From: a virus
Length of the DNA stretch: 36,649 nt
IMG/VR virus record: IMGVR_UViG_3300029319_000172
Span: 1-36,649 of that record
Reading direction: 5' to 3' (one strand)
Shown here: piece after piece, positions 28,301-33,124 of the stretch
Numbering within the stretch: the stretch's first letter is position 1
Layout of the letters: each line of letters opens with the position of its first letter
Translations under genes and position numbers: made by a program
The notes under the pieces: generated by a model
What the model was told of the DNA's origin: nothing
Seen by the model: the letters and a program-made list of their open reading frames with translations, nothing else
Database searches by the model: none

Positions 28301-29283
28301 GTGGTTGTATTTACGGGAGCGTCTTCTATTACTCTTGTTTTACCGGGAATCGTAAATGTTCCTTGTATCGCTGATCTCTCATCATATCCTACAAATAGAT
28401 TCAACTTGTAGTATGTTGTAATACCTAAGTTACCAGACCTACTAAAAATTTCTACCTCAGATACTGATCCAGAAGTATTTAAATCTGTTGATTTAGTTAT
28501 AGTTTGACCCACTAACTTATTAGGATCACCTGAAATTTGTTCTGCTACTACAACTTCTCTACGAATATATTCGGATGATGATGGTTTAATAAGAAAATTT
28601 TCTAAATCTATAATCTTTGGTGTAATCCCGTATAAAACATTAAATAAAATACGGAAAGACTCCTCTGTCCCTTTAGATTTGTATAAGGATTTAGACTCTT
28701 TTATGAAATTACTTAAATCTACATTCGTGTTTAATTTTGTATCTTCTAGACCGGGTGTAAGATATGACTTAACTTTTTGATAAAATTCTTTTAAAAATAG
28801 AACACTTAGATTTTCAACAGTCGAAGAAGAATCATGAGAACTCGCAACACTTGTTGAAAATACAAGTTCACCTTTATTAATAGGGTCAGTATAAGAAGTA
28901 ATACCACTAAAACCTCTCACACAACCAGTGAATGAATTAGTTGTAATACCAGTGTATGTAATTATCTCATCATCAATCTTAAATAATCCATACTCATTTG
29001 GAAAACCTTTTGTGGATGAAACATTAACTGTGGTATTTGATGTTGTGATGCCAGATGTGAGTGTAGTAACTCCGACAATAACTTCAGGAGTAAGATTATC
29101 AAGCTTGATATATTGATCTAAATTGTCACTAATATCCAGAGAACCACCACGGTGTTCCTGAGAAATATAATATTGCTTTAGAAAATCGACAGTTAATGGA
29201 CTCTCTGCAGTGATAAACTCAGGGAGTTGATTTTCTATTATTTGCTGAACTTGTATACGTTTGTCTATTCCAGTTCCAATCAT
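16387..29283 (-). CDS. 7: Giant baseplate wedge protein, gp7-like (4298 aa)
   Basis: It lies between gp6 and gp8, the place of T4 gene 7. About residues 196-265 match the C-terminal part of T4 gp7: ESKSLYKSKGTEESFRILF, then NVLYGITPKIID, against SRSYDFYSTKGIEASYKFLF and KVLYNEEVEIE, and LVGQTITKST against LVGQTIYTAT. gp7 is the large wedge protein that links gp6, gp8 and gp10. T4 gp7 has 1032 residues; here the N-terminal part is short and the C-terminal extension is about 4000 residues. That extension is mostly Gly/Ser/Thr-rich beta sequence with GxGYT repeats, several 'IDDEI...RG' modules, a YHYH-like domain (about 1290-1400), 'LLIIYVNNVLQDPGVAYSF' fibre units and a cupredoxin-like domain (about 4119-4231). 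The frame is open throughout. The start overlaps the gp6 stop as ATGA. Confidence 0.9.
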   Translation of the reverse strand: MIGTGIDKRIQVQQIIENQLPEFITAESPLTVDFLKQYYISQEHRGGSLDISDNLDQYIKLDNLTPEVIVGVTTLTSGITTSNTTVNVSSTKGFPNEYGLFKIDDEIITYTGITTNSFTGCVRGFSGITSYTDPINKGELVFSTSVASSHDSSSTVENLSVLFLKEFYQKVKSYLTPGLEDTKLNTNVDLSNFIKESKSLYKSKGTEESFRILFNVLYGITPKIIDLENFLIKPSSSEYIRREVVVAEQISGDPNKLVGQTITKSTDLNTSGSVSEVEIFSRSGNLGITTYYKLNLFVGYDERSAIQGTFTIPGKTRVIEDAPVNTTTLTVDSTVGFGTTGTVVTNGVNGINTITYSDKTINQFLHCSGIGNSIRSADDLRSDEFIFGYENGDLTKRVELRITGVLSEFKLLPSEGSSVTLEGEKITVKNLGEEIPNPTLPSKRTRKTVFFNSWIYNTASRIKIDIPSNVGIGSTTSTVNHKSVIDKSQLKTGDKVSIYTRGSLTPVETGVTVTVNANDIDLNTSITNNGITEYDIQRELKKANAASDIDLEFGNDVITTDVQNTYNDQDENYYVASSSMPSYTIEKKVIKETLGSGIGTVHTSTGVPQADSLGTNGGTFQLLEKNLTTGLYSRLQFNTPVDFITGDAIVYVPNEQPLVGLESGGIYYVEVLDSSGLAKNVLRLFPSRSFITVTNVEPSNPPYIEFDISSSSSTQEHKFILLRHRNEQIGVQKVLKKFPAEVNIKSGTSVKTEAGTTGILKNGVEIANYKSLDKIYFGPLSDIKILNQGKNFDVVNPPTISIPSPGTGTTALVQPVVSGSIEEMLVDQQDFDVERVMSITVSGGNGSGAVIKPVVVKRQREIAFDGRLKNVQGGVDQINDIIEFKKPHNLENGEPLVYHNNGNPSIGVGTFRGSNTAQNKTLINGATYYPQVVGVSSVYLYEKLSDYNAGINTVGFTVENTGGDHKFTFLNLKNHLKSVKVLNKGTNYTNRKLIVKPVGISTIDNSINFKDHGFVSGDLIQYAPTSGNASHAPIGLGVTTRYRVHKLDNNKFRLIDVGIGATDPDNNFVRKNFTRISEVSSLSNHQFFFEPIVVNVNAIYSPVSAGRTESLVVTPIIRGKLVDGYLHEPGTNYGSNILNFEKKPNIKVLNGKNAELRAIVFDGKIIGCDVMFGGKEYTSAPDLDLVGIGTGIGGKLRAIVSDGKITDVKVINPGIGYTVAPDVKITPNGSGFIIDSAVRDLTVNNLTRFGDEILLREAETNLQYSVVGYSNKVQSAFDDNVTSPQLHSPIIGWAYDGNPIYGPFGFSEANNQNSLSRVMRSGYQLDSSKVFNRPSTSDFAAGFFIEDHTFNDTGDLDQSNGRYCKTPDFPNGTYAYFAGISSVSSAPVFPYFIGDTYRSDFVSENSLLTQSLFDFNNSNLTRNSLPYKLDDENADYNFVVESYEINQQTSIIESVTSGNINGFQIVSAGSDFKVNDSLNFDNSNTDGGGAAARVSHVLGKDVDNITVGVTTYNDVVFVKGGNGTVSGFISTSHNLNTNDVVVISGVTTDISKLSRSHKIGVTSERTVLYKDLPASNTAGIITDIYLARIPNSVSVGSSIGIGTEKLLVLNKFDERNILRVKRGIVGSANTASHTIGSLVETIPQTFDIQTQNIGDFVSRKNDIVYFNPCEAIGVANTVGRTVSIGKSYTTGERSEVISIPAKSIFLPNHPFEDNQEVILRRPTTSPTNAFTIGLGDSFQVGTDFNLLSGNSTVVYIRKFSNDLVGLALTANTPAVFFKNGNVIGNFDNFEYSIESNFSQVKGKVERITATVGISTVSAGSTLHGMQNNDTVSINLQSTQSKGVGSGSTSVVVKYNAQNDKLLINPISFTNSSVNTNSINIANHGFKTGQKLFYDGSPATGLTSQRSYFVYRSDDSNFKLGETRYDVMIEPPNTVNITSNSGGTQELSLVNPPLEIVRNDNLVFYVSDPSLNGYELNFFFDKNFNNRFVSSGSTTSFSVSGVGAVGVGTTSTVTLSFDKSNPEKLFYTLEKSGFISTSDPDVKNASQISYVDSEYNGTYVAFGVTTGGFNISLNDVPEQGSYSVGASSTITYDTTSLTATGGISRVDLISGGFGYKNVPGVTSVTSDNGSGENILCLSQNINKINEVRITDPGFDYHSDKTLQPEARLSPTVTLINSDSITNIEISDGGRNYTDAPTLVIVDPDTGKLTDDQGVITLDLAANSLGNVEILESPRGLTSKPQILRTINNTNGYKVTDVQSSANSGVVTCTLKTPINGFAVPQFTAGEQVFVENIGIGTTGIGLNSADNGFIFFDVIEYNNTDPAIVKFKLPSTNTNPGIAASTQNFATIIKFTDYPRFNTTQKTSEFRTGEKLAVKINNAFVTTGLIVIDNRPDEFIKIEGKFEVKVGDTIRGENSGTIATINSIVNNRGRFIIDYSLTQDKGWNDEIGRLSEDFMVLADNNYHQNLSYTIQSPKTFDEIIDPVNRLIHTSGLKNFADTGISSRASVGIDSSNVTTVSADVVTEQRVDAINNFDLGRDIDTIDNGSKSKFIQLVNTKLANFVQCDTNRVLKIDDISSEFSDSEANLTGNISIPIQETFVRFLIQSRNISNGEIQVDDIVIFNDNTDTFTFEKNSVVSATSNIVEVEGKTVNGSRNLVVSPTDPNNDDIDIKVYKNSFNEQNLRSGTQAIGLVNLVGLSTVVSVGTTAEPIATGSTTSVDAFYATVEVVNTISGEKNHVDVYATHDGSNSYFSEYYADTSSQNNLSSNFIGTFRSRIHNNVLSLDFDNSVGIASTVRINAKVIGFNTTGGNAVYRFKDDAQPAGAERTINLRSGITSIANSSISNVVSLDKNNFSAVKSIVRIKSATASAVHQVLGIHDGTDTHTIHYPFISIGSTSGIGTFSSNLTSSNFVVKFHPDSGTGAHTIQVFSEEVYRDIDILNNPPTLGYGRVNESLSAFQYNAVNGIRSNKKQFTLRHNTIPIYEKGFDPEDTSKLNRSTGVFTIPNHFFSENEQLIYTPLSTFAGVGATALQMTGGSNLPSTVFVKKLSNSTFQLATTRGGSAVTFTNVGAGNSHRLTMSKRTEKSIIVIDGIIQSPMAFSPVTTTLVNNAGSGISTTTTDLCVNTTADINLGDHIKFADEFMLVTSVGIATTSTGPVSGIGTFDILGVERAKLGTNAAAHNNNTTGRVFSGSFNIIGSDIFFTNAPRGTNNIAKTLGNLDTARSVFQGRTYLRKTYTNNRIFDDLSTEFTGIGATFRMKVGGANTTGITTGSSLVLINGIFQKPTTENNLSNNYVFVGVGTTAQDIEFTGISSFGTNNQIISELDVNQNQLPRGGKVVSLASTGGLGVAPLVGAAVTAVLNQFGGITAVGIGSTIYNESVSPSRPPGTLSFGSGYRPVGGTVAIGITDLAYEHRFVSAGIGSLNSATNSNNTYTIQDAVYTSHTGLLDITLLNGHGLTTSDTVGIDTGGIVFTCSRDNFASNHAYPRALSKTTGLPDPIAGIQTAITAVSGNIITIFVGVGGGAGTGASATGNIGIGGTLDVNIGAAGTNYVNPRLQFPEPNYENMSIIGVSRNGVASTVTGNNLLVTLNVGASSTVGIGSTLFAVTSFDIARNGYAFKRGDKFKPVGLVTARGADLEDYILEVTEIYNDKFAAWDFGEFDFIDPIGNLQDGVRKRFPLRVNGELLSFDIGTGTDSQLIDMNALLIIYVNNVLQDPGVAYSFEGGTTFEFTTAPDANDEISVFFYKGTASEDVTEINVVETIKDGDVVQLQANDDTSSLTSQGTRLLIDLQQRKRTVSGITTTDTLETEIYAGVGINDSATNKPLTWIKQKEDKVVNGIVVSKARDSIEPLVFPTARIIGDIGTGSTSKIYIDDANFFQYEANEDGQINDINFDALIINNNNPVSASFTATVSTAGTISAISVANGGSGYVGNSTSLHISQPPVAMKVSPIATGIGSTAVATANITNGTITSVTINSGGIGYSTSITPNVIAFAHKPITELIESIDTSNSDFTGFSGIVTGISTVMIGSTMGLKFGLSRSGAFTNLKETMPIYISDTSVGHGITSLNESGANGDVVAIGRTFVDNVYMIKNITRHANAAEIEVNVHSNTNITGIDLANANVAFAVTFTANANSNYILNGAHRDEFGTQTSLSNANNGTIYVEKGDVLSIVNGSGAHPIAIRRELGGSNYTTGITGSGTGTLVWNTATVGAGRTTFFYQCTSHPNAMYGQIIVKSSERGKFSFGVLTPSSGNFNRNNPIAIGVTGNTVIAGEGLGISTFPVIQRRGFGIRNTGAIKRSHTP
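16591..16929 (-). other. Cupredoxin-like domain in the gp7-like protein
   Basis: Residues about 4119-4231 of the gp7-like protein. 'GDVLSIVNGSGAHPIAIRRE' has the typical cupredoxin strand and first His ligand (H4174), and after a beta segment 'YQCTSHPNAMYGQIIV' gives C4217, H4220 and M4224 just before the last strand. The His...Cys-x2-His-x3-Met layout is that of type-1 copper sites (plastocyanin-type proteins have Cys-x2-His-x4-Met). Fold and ligand assignment come from motif reading only; copper binding is not shown. About 67 residues follow the domain. Confidence 0.65.
25080..25425 (-). other. YHYH-like domain in the gp7-like protein
   Basis: About residues 1287-1401 of the gp7-like protein. 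It begins GWAYDGNPIYGPFGF (G at 1292), continues with GDLDQSNGRYC, TPDFPNGTYAYF and ends FPYFIGDTYRS. The 'G.A.DG.PIYGP', 'LD..NGR' and 'P.GTY.Y' order is that of the YHYH domain (PF14240), with YAYF in place of the eponymous YHYH. The domain's biochemical role is unknown to me; in YHYH proteins the His residues have been suspected of metal binding, and they are lost here. Confidence 0.6.
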
Positions 29284-31181
29284 GTTCTTGTAAGTTCTCC
29301 GTTAGAGTAACTTGAAGTTACTTTATAACCAACACCAGATATTTGTTCTCCTGATGTAATTGTGTCCTTAACCATATTTATTTGACTACTTGGGATGTTA
29401 AAATCTAAGTAAAGATCTTGCAATCCAATCACATCGTTTGATTCAGGAAATGCCTGAACTTCAATAATATTATTTGGTTTATCTGTTGAAATAATATTCA
29501 CAGTTGATAAATTAATTTCACCATGAACATAATCAACTACACCTGCAGATTTAACAACAACTATAGTTTCTCCAGCAGCATTTTTTCTTACGATTGATAC
29601 TGTACCAGTTAATTTATCTTCATTGGGTACATCAGTGAAGTAAACTGTTTCAATAGTCCCTAATATTTTAAATCCAGTGCTTTTTATATTCAAACCTTCT
29701 GGTTTAACATTAAATTGATTACCAAAACATAATTCATATTGTGCAAATTGATTGACTAATGCATTTAAATTACGACGTATCTTAATTCTTGTGATATTTG
29801 ATGTGATTGCTTTATCAATATTGTCAACAACATTTAATACTTTACTGTATTTAAATCTTCCACCAAATTTATTGACATCACCTGACTTAGAATAAGTAGT
29901 GAGTGCTGACACTATCTTTGTCTTTAAATCATTTACTGTAGCGATCTTGGTAGAGTCATAATATATGAAAGACTCAATTTCAACGTAAAGGACTTGTAAA
30001 TCAATTATTTTTTGGTTGATACCTGTAAGTGAATAACTTTTTAGTTTTCTTAAAATCTGAGTTTTATCAAAATCAGATACAAAATCACCATTTTTAGGTT
30101 TGATTGTAATCAACACAGTTCCAAACTGTGGAGGGTCAACCTCTTCACCTCCAACAACTGATACACTTTCAGTATTTGGATAAACTTGTTGCACTATTGA
30201 TTCATAATCCCTTGCTGTAACCGCCCTGTATTGTGATGAATAGAGTCGAGGTGCAAAATACTTAATCGAATCTACACTCTCAATATCTCCTCCGTTAGAT
30301 GCCGGAGAGATAGTGTTTACAGTTGGAGTAAATGATGGAGTAATCACTTGACCAGAATCTCCTAGAAGACTTCCTGCAAAGTTAAAGAACTCAGGCCCAT
30401 TACCCTCTGATCCAGATGTAACTACGTATTGAACAGTGATGACTGCACCATTTTCTGGTTTTCTTCCAAATATACCATCACCAAATAGTAATTCATATCT
30501 CTCATCCTGAACTTCCTGAATTAAATATGTGTCTGATATGGATGTAATACCAACTATATTATCAATCATCTTATATTGCTTACCTAACACCCCCGGAGAC
30601 CCCACATAAGCGACGATTGATGATGTATCGATGTTTGCGTTATCTAATATAAATCGCTGCTCTAGAGACCCATCAACAATGAATTGTGATGTTAAGAATG
30701 TTCCTTCTAAAACATCGATTGGAGATGATACTGATCCAAAAGATGCTGTTGCAATTCCACTATTGACAGTGGTGCTCGCAACAATCTCTTCAGATATTGA
30801 AAACACTATATCTGAGTCATTTGATCGACCTACACACACTAGGCCTGGTTGTAGTTTAAATTCAGTGCTTGTAGAGTTTGCAGTGACGTTAAATGATATT
30901 GATGCTCTTGCAGCAGATTTTGAACGGGGTACATAACCAATATTTCTTGCCAACGAGACGACATTTTCTCTCAATGTCGCTGAATCAAGAAATGATTCAT
31001 TTACAACAAGGTTAGAGTTGAATGCAGAGATATATGTATTATATGCCAGAGTGTCAATTAAGACTGAAAAGTTAGATCCTTCAAAGTCAAAGTCAGTAAA
31101 ATTTGAATTTGCCCTTAAATAGTCTTTTATTTGTGTCTTAATCTGATCAAAGTCAAGATTAGTGAATTTAGTAGTTGGCAT
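29280..31181 (-). CDS. 6: Baseplate wedge subunit gp6-like
   Basis: A 633-residue protein (T4 gp6: 660) of the gp6/baseplate-J type. The N-terminus, 'FDQIKTQIKDYLRANSNFTD' followed by 'FEGSNFSVLIDTLAYNTYI', and then 'NLVVNESFLDSATLRENVVS' with 'LARNIGYVPRSKSAARASI', is the conserved N-terminal signature of this family in T4-like phages. Later segments such as 'YELLFGDGIFGRKPENG' and 'YRAVTARDYESIVQQVYPN' are typical of the gpJ-like core. In T4, gp6 dimers form the ring that joins the six wedges and switches on contraction. It is coupled to gp25 by TAATG and to the gp7-like gene by ATGA, consistent with assembly of one wedge complex from adjacent genes. Confidence 0.95.
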   Translation of the reverse strand: MPTTKFTNLDFDQIKTQIKDYLRANSNFTDFDFEGSNFSVLIDTLAYNTYISAFNSNLVVNESFLDSATLRENVVSLARNIGYVPRSKSAARASISFNVTANSTSTEFKLQPGLVCVGRSNDSDIVFSISEEIVASTTVNSGIATASFGSVSSPIDVLEGTFLTSQFIVDGSLEQRFILDNANIDTSSIVAYVGSPGVLGKQYKMIDNIVGITSISDTYLIQEVQDERYELLFGDGIFGRKPENGAVITVQYVVTSGSEGNGPEFFNFAGSLLGDSGQVITPSFTPTVNTISPASNGGDIESVDSIKYFAPRLYSSQYRAVTARDYESIVQQVYPNTESVSVVGGEEVDPPQFGTVLITIKPKNGDFVSDFDKTQILRKLKSYSLTGINQKIIDLQVLYVEIESFIYYDSTKIATVNDLKTKIVSALTTYSKSGDVNKFGGRFKYSKVLNVVDNIDKAITSNITRIKIRRNLNALVNQFAQYELCFGNQFNVKPEGLNIKSTGFKILGTIETVYFTDVPNEDKLTGTVSIVRKNAAGETIVVVKSAGVVDYVHGEINLSTVNIISTDKPNNIIEVQAFPESNDVIGLQDLYLDFNIPSSQINMVKDTITSGEQISGVGYKVTSSYSNGELTRT

Positions 31182-31594
31182 TATCTTGTTGCTTTAAGTA
31201 TGAATGAAAATTCTTGTTCCGGAAACGTTTGTCCAATAATATCAAAGAAAACGTTAACCTCAAATTCGTTTGTATCTGGTTTTGGTTCAACGGTTACATC
31301 TACATTTTCAATTCTTGGTTCAAAGTTTTCAATAGTAGTTTGAATTTGTCTTTCTATAATTGATGCTGTACCAAAATCAATAAAACCGGGTGCGGTCTCA
31401 AATAAACTGTCTCTAACTTCTGATCCAAGTGCTGAATTAAAAAATCTTTCATTTGGAATTGTTTGCACAAGATTTCTTACAGATCTTTTGATTGCATCTG
31501 TATCTTTGAGTGCAGCAATATCATTAGTGATAGGATGTCTCTTAAAAGACAGACTTATATCCCTAAATCCTTGTGATTTTTTAATTATCGCCAT
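31181..31594 (-). CDS. 25: Baseplate wedge subunit gp25-like
   Basis: A 137-residue protein (T4 gp25: 132) of the GPW/gp25 family. It has the family's 'I.rsvrNLv.T.pnEr.fn..lGs' core (AIKRSVRNLVQTIPNERFFN) and the EPR motif at residues 92-94 (ENFEPRIENVDVTV), which contacts the sheath initiation region and gp6. gp25 nucleates sheath assembly on the baseplate and is part of the (gp6)2-gp7-like heterotrimer core. It is the first gene after the late promoter at 31614-31621, about 20 bases upstream; the leader has no Shine-Dalgarno sequence. gp25 next to gp6 is the arrangement known for cyanophages (in T4 they are apart). Confidence 0.95.
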   Translation of the reverse strand: MAIIKKSQGFRDISLSFKRHPITNDIAALKDTDAIKRSVRNLVQTIPNERFFNSALGSEVRDSLFETAPGFIDFGTASIIERQIQTTIENFEPRIENVDVTVEPKPDTNEFEVNVFFDIIGQTFPEQEFSFILKATR

Positions 31595-31613
31595 TAAACA
31601 ATGGATTTTTATC

Positions 31614-31621
31614 TATTTATA
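31614..31621 (-). promoter_or_regulatory. T4-type late promoter TATAAATA before gp25
   Basis: A perfect TATAAATA on the minus strand, 20 bases before the gp25 ATG and immediately after the speD stop (31623-31625). By analogy with T4 it is read by the gp55-type late sigma factor. It marks the switch from the accessory genes to the virion assembly operon. The leader (GATAAAAATCCATTGTTTA) has no Shine-Dalgarno sequence. Confidence 0.9.
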
Positions 31622-31622
31622 C

Positions 31623-31973
31623 CTATCTATTTAGCTGATTCATATTATAGTCATCAGAATCGAAATAATTTAGCAACCACCATGCTACTGAACGTGGATT
31701 TTTTGCTCCACAAGTGAAAATATCGATTGCAACGCACCCTTTTTCGGGCCAAGTATGGCAAGAAAGGTGACTTTCACCTAAAGTTACGGTACAAGTCACC
31801 CCGTAAGGGTCAAATTGGTGCACATATGTGTTTAAAACCTCTAAACCTTCAGTTTTACAAGCACTTTCGCATACTTGTTCGATCTTTTTGGCATCATTTA
31901 ACTTATCAAAGGGTACATTATACACTTCAGTGAGTAAATGTTCGCCCATATGAGCATTTTTGACGTTTTTCAT
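31623..31973 (-). CDS. speD: S-adenosylmethionine decarboxylase proenzyme (SpeD), viral
   Basis: A 116-residue prokaryotic-type AdoMet decarboxylase, full length for the class (about 115-130 aa). It removes CO2 from S-adenosylmethionine to give the aminopropyl donor for spermidine. The self-cleavage site is LGES-HLSCHTWPEKG: cleavage between E67 and S68 would produce the pyruvoyl group; H73 and C88 (in DIFTCGAKNP) are the other expected active-site residues, and all are present. speD is a known auxiliary metabolic gene of T4-like cyanophages and some SAR11 phages. No spermidine synthase is in the window, so the product would enter the host pathway. Its ATG overlaps the 35-aa gene's stop as ATGA, and there is no SD sequence. 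Confidence 0.95.
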   Translation of the reverse strand: MKNVKNAHMGEHLLTEVYNVPFDKLNDAKKIEQVCESACKTEGLEVLNTYVHQFDPYGVTCTVTLGESHLSCHTWPEKGCVAIDIFTCGAKNPRSVAWWLLNYFDSDDYNMNQLNR

Positions 31974-32077
31974 CCGTATGTGTGTATGTTATAGTATTTT
32001 CTACGAGGAGGATACTTGAATTTCTTCACTTTTACCCTTACTGCCTTGTAAATTTTCAATAATTGGTCTGATTTCAT
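31970..32077 (-). CDS. Basic peptide (35 aa) coupled to speD
   Basis: An ATG at 32077-32075 overlaps the 222-aa gene's stop as ATGA, and its TGA at 31972-31970 overlaps the speD start as ATGA. Between lie 35 codons encoding MKSDQLLKIYKAVRVKVKKF, then a KYPPRRKYYN segment and HTYG. It has ten or more Lys/Arg and only one acidic residue, so it is strongly basic, with an amphipathic-looking first half and a Tyr/Pro/Arg second half. It fills the whole gap between the two genes with perfect coupling at both ends, which argues for a real gene. I do not recognise a family. Nucleic-acid or membrane binding are possibilities suggested by charge only. Confidence 0.65.
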   Translation of the reverse strand: MKSDQLLKIYKAVRVKVKKFKYPPRRKYYNIHTYG

Positions 32078-32742
32078 CCTAATTCTGGGTTATCTTTACG
32101 CTCTTTTGCTGTTTTCCAGAAATAATTCTCCTCTGAACCCAATCCATCACGATCATGACCGTTTTCCACCTGATAATACACGGTTGAAACCTTAAAATCA
32201 GGATTCTTAGGTGTCTCAGGAGTGATACTATTGTCATAAATCCTCATTCTGTTGTTTGGATAGAGACAAAACTGCCCATTATCGAGTTCTAAGAGGTTAT
32301 GAGACTTATGTTCAGCAGGTTGTTCACTTGTTGAGTAGTCAATTGAGTCAACATCCTGATGATAATTGTCTAAAGTGCAAATATATGTGCCAGTTTGCGT
32401 TCCATAGTCTCTTGTCATCACTTCATAGTGCATTGAACCGATAAATTGCTTCTGAACAGCGACCACACCATAGTCCATACAGTTCCAAAACTGCAAATTA
32501 TGCAGTGTCATGTCGGGTTTTGGTGTCTCTGGGTCTGTTGTAAACGCAGAAATTGGTAATTTATCGAACATTGCAGCATATTCTGGTAAATATGTCTCAA
32601 AATAGAACGCTCGACCGGGTATACTCTTCGCAGATACCCATACTCCCTTTACAAATTCACCGTGACCACTCTTATGGTCGGTCAAATACTCCTTTCTTAC
32701 CCATACTTCGTAAGAAGGTAAATTCGCAATTAGACAAGCCAT
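32074..32742 (-). CDS. Conserved cyanophage protein of unknown function (222 aa)
   Basis: A 222-residue protein. The segments MACLIANLPSYEVWVRKEYL, then GHGEFVKGVWVSAKSIPGRA and FYFETYLPEYAAMFDKLPISAF, and LQFWNCMDYGVVAVQKQFIG, are strongly reminiscent of a protein conserved in many T4-like cyanophages. I know no function for it. It has many aromatic residues and no signal peptide or membrane segment; the mixed strand pattern suggests a globular cytoplasmic or virion protein. The ATG directly follows the 46-aa gene's stop (TAAATG) and its own stop overlaps the 35-aa gene, so it is translated as part of the GT-to-speD series. Confidence 0.9.
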   Translation of the reverse strand: MACLIANLPSYEVWVRKEYLTDHKSGHGEFVKGVWVSAKSIPGRAFYFETYLPEYAAMFDKLPISAFTTDPETPKPDMTLHNLQFWNCMDYGVVAVQKQFIGSMHYEVMTRDYGTQTGTYICTLDNYHQDVDSIDYSTSEQPAEHKSHNLLELDNGQFCLYPNNRMRIYDNSITPETPKNPDFKVSTVYYQVENGHDRDGLGSEENYFWKTAKERKDNPELG

Positions 32743-32883
32743 TTACTTACCCTGCCCTCTTGGTCTTTTACGAGCCGAGTTACGCGAGGTAGCCGCGTAT
32801 TTCGAGTGTTTTCCGTGTCCTTGACGAGTCTTTTTGGGGCGAGATTCAATTGTCTCACCACCCATACTGTACCTTTTTGCCAT
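32743..32883 (-). CDS. Small highly basic phage protein (46 aa)
   Basis: ATG at 32883-32881 overlaps the previous stop as TAATG, and TAA at 32745-32743 is followed at once by the next ATG. The 46 residues begin MAKRYSMGGETIESRPKKTR and end in an Arg/Lys/Gly-rich tail (KRPRGQGK), with GHGKHSKYAATSRNSAR between. About sixteen Lys/Arg and two Glu give a very high pI. The composition resembles disordered ribosomal-protein tails or DNA-condensing proteins. I recall small basic proteins of this kind in cyanophage genomes but no assigned role. Its exact fit between two genes supports it as real. Confidence 0.8.
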   Translation of the reverse strand: MAKRYSMGGETIESRPKKTRQGHGKHSKYAATSRNSARKRPRGQGK

Positions 32884-33053
32884 TAATCGAGTTCCTCTTC
32901 AATCATTTCAGTAGTAAATTGTGCAGGGTCATTATTCCCTGTTAAGTAAAATTCGACAGCATAGTCTTGCATTCTGTCGAAGTATTCGCTTTGTGACAGG
33001 TCTGAGAACACTGCCTTGCCATTCTTAAGTATTGTGTACTTAGTTCTACGCAT
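32883..33053 (-). CDS. Conserved small phage protein (56 aa)
   Basis: The sequence MRRTKYTILKNGKAVFSDLS continues with QSEYFDRMQDYAVEFYLTG and an acidic end (EMIEEELD). The 'KYTILKNGKAVFSDLSQSEYFDRMQDYAVEFY' pattern (two strands then an amphipathic helix) is one I recall from small conserved cyanophage proteins; function unknown. Starts at 33083 (TTG), 33062 (ATG) and 33053 (ATG) are in frame. I choose 33053 because it gives an 8-base overlap with the 25-aa gene, the same as two other overlaps nearby, and because the conserved part begins there; 33062 is the alternative. Confidence 0.8.
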   Translation of the reverse strand: MRRTKYTILKNGKAVFSDLSQSEYFDRMQDYAVEFYLTGNNDPAQFTTEMIEEELD

Positions 33054-33123
33054 GCGGATCATAGTAGCGGATAAAGAATACAAAAATAGCGATAATCAGA
33101 GCGATTGTGATAAGAGTCAACAT
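33046..33123 (-). CDS. 25-aa single-span membrane peptide
   Basis: A start ATG at 33123-33121 lies one base after the glycosyltransferase stop, and TAG at 33048-33046 ends 25 codons. The peptide starts MLTLITIALIIAIFVFF and ends IRYYDPHA: an unbroken hydrophobic stretch of about 17 residues followed by Arg-Tyr-Tyr, a good single transmembrane helix with a short polar tail. It fills the gap between the glycosyltransferase and the 56-aa gene and overlaps the latter by 8 bases. No family is recognised. Tiny one-helix proteins of this sort are common in T4-like phages. A membrane-associated role next to a glycosyltransferase is only inference. Confidence 0.72.
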   Translation of the reverse strand: MLTLITIALIIAIFVFFIRYYDPHA

Positions 33124-33124
33124 A

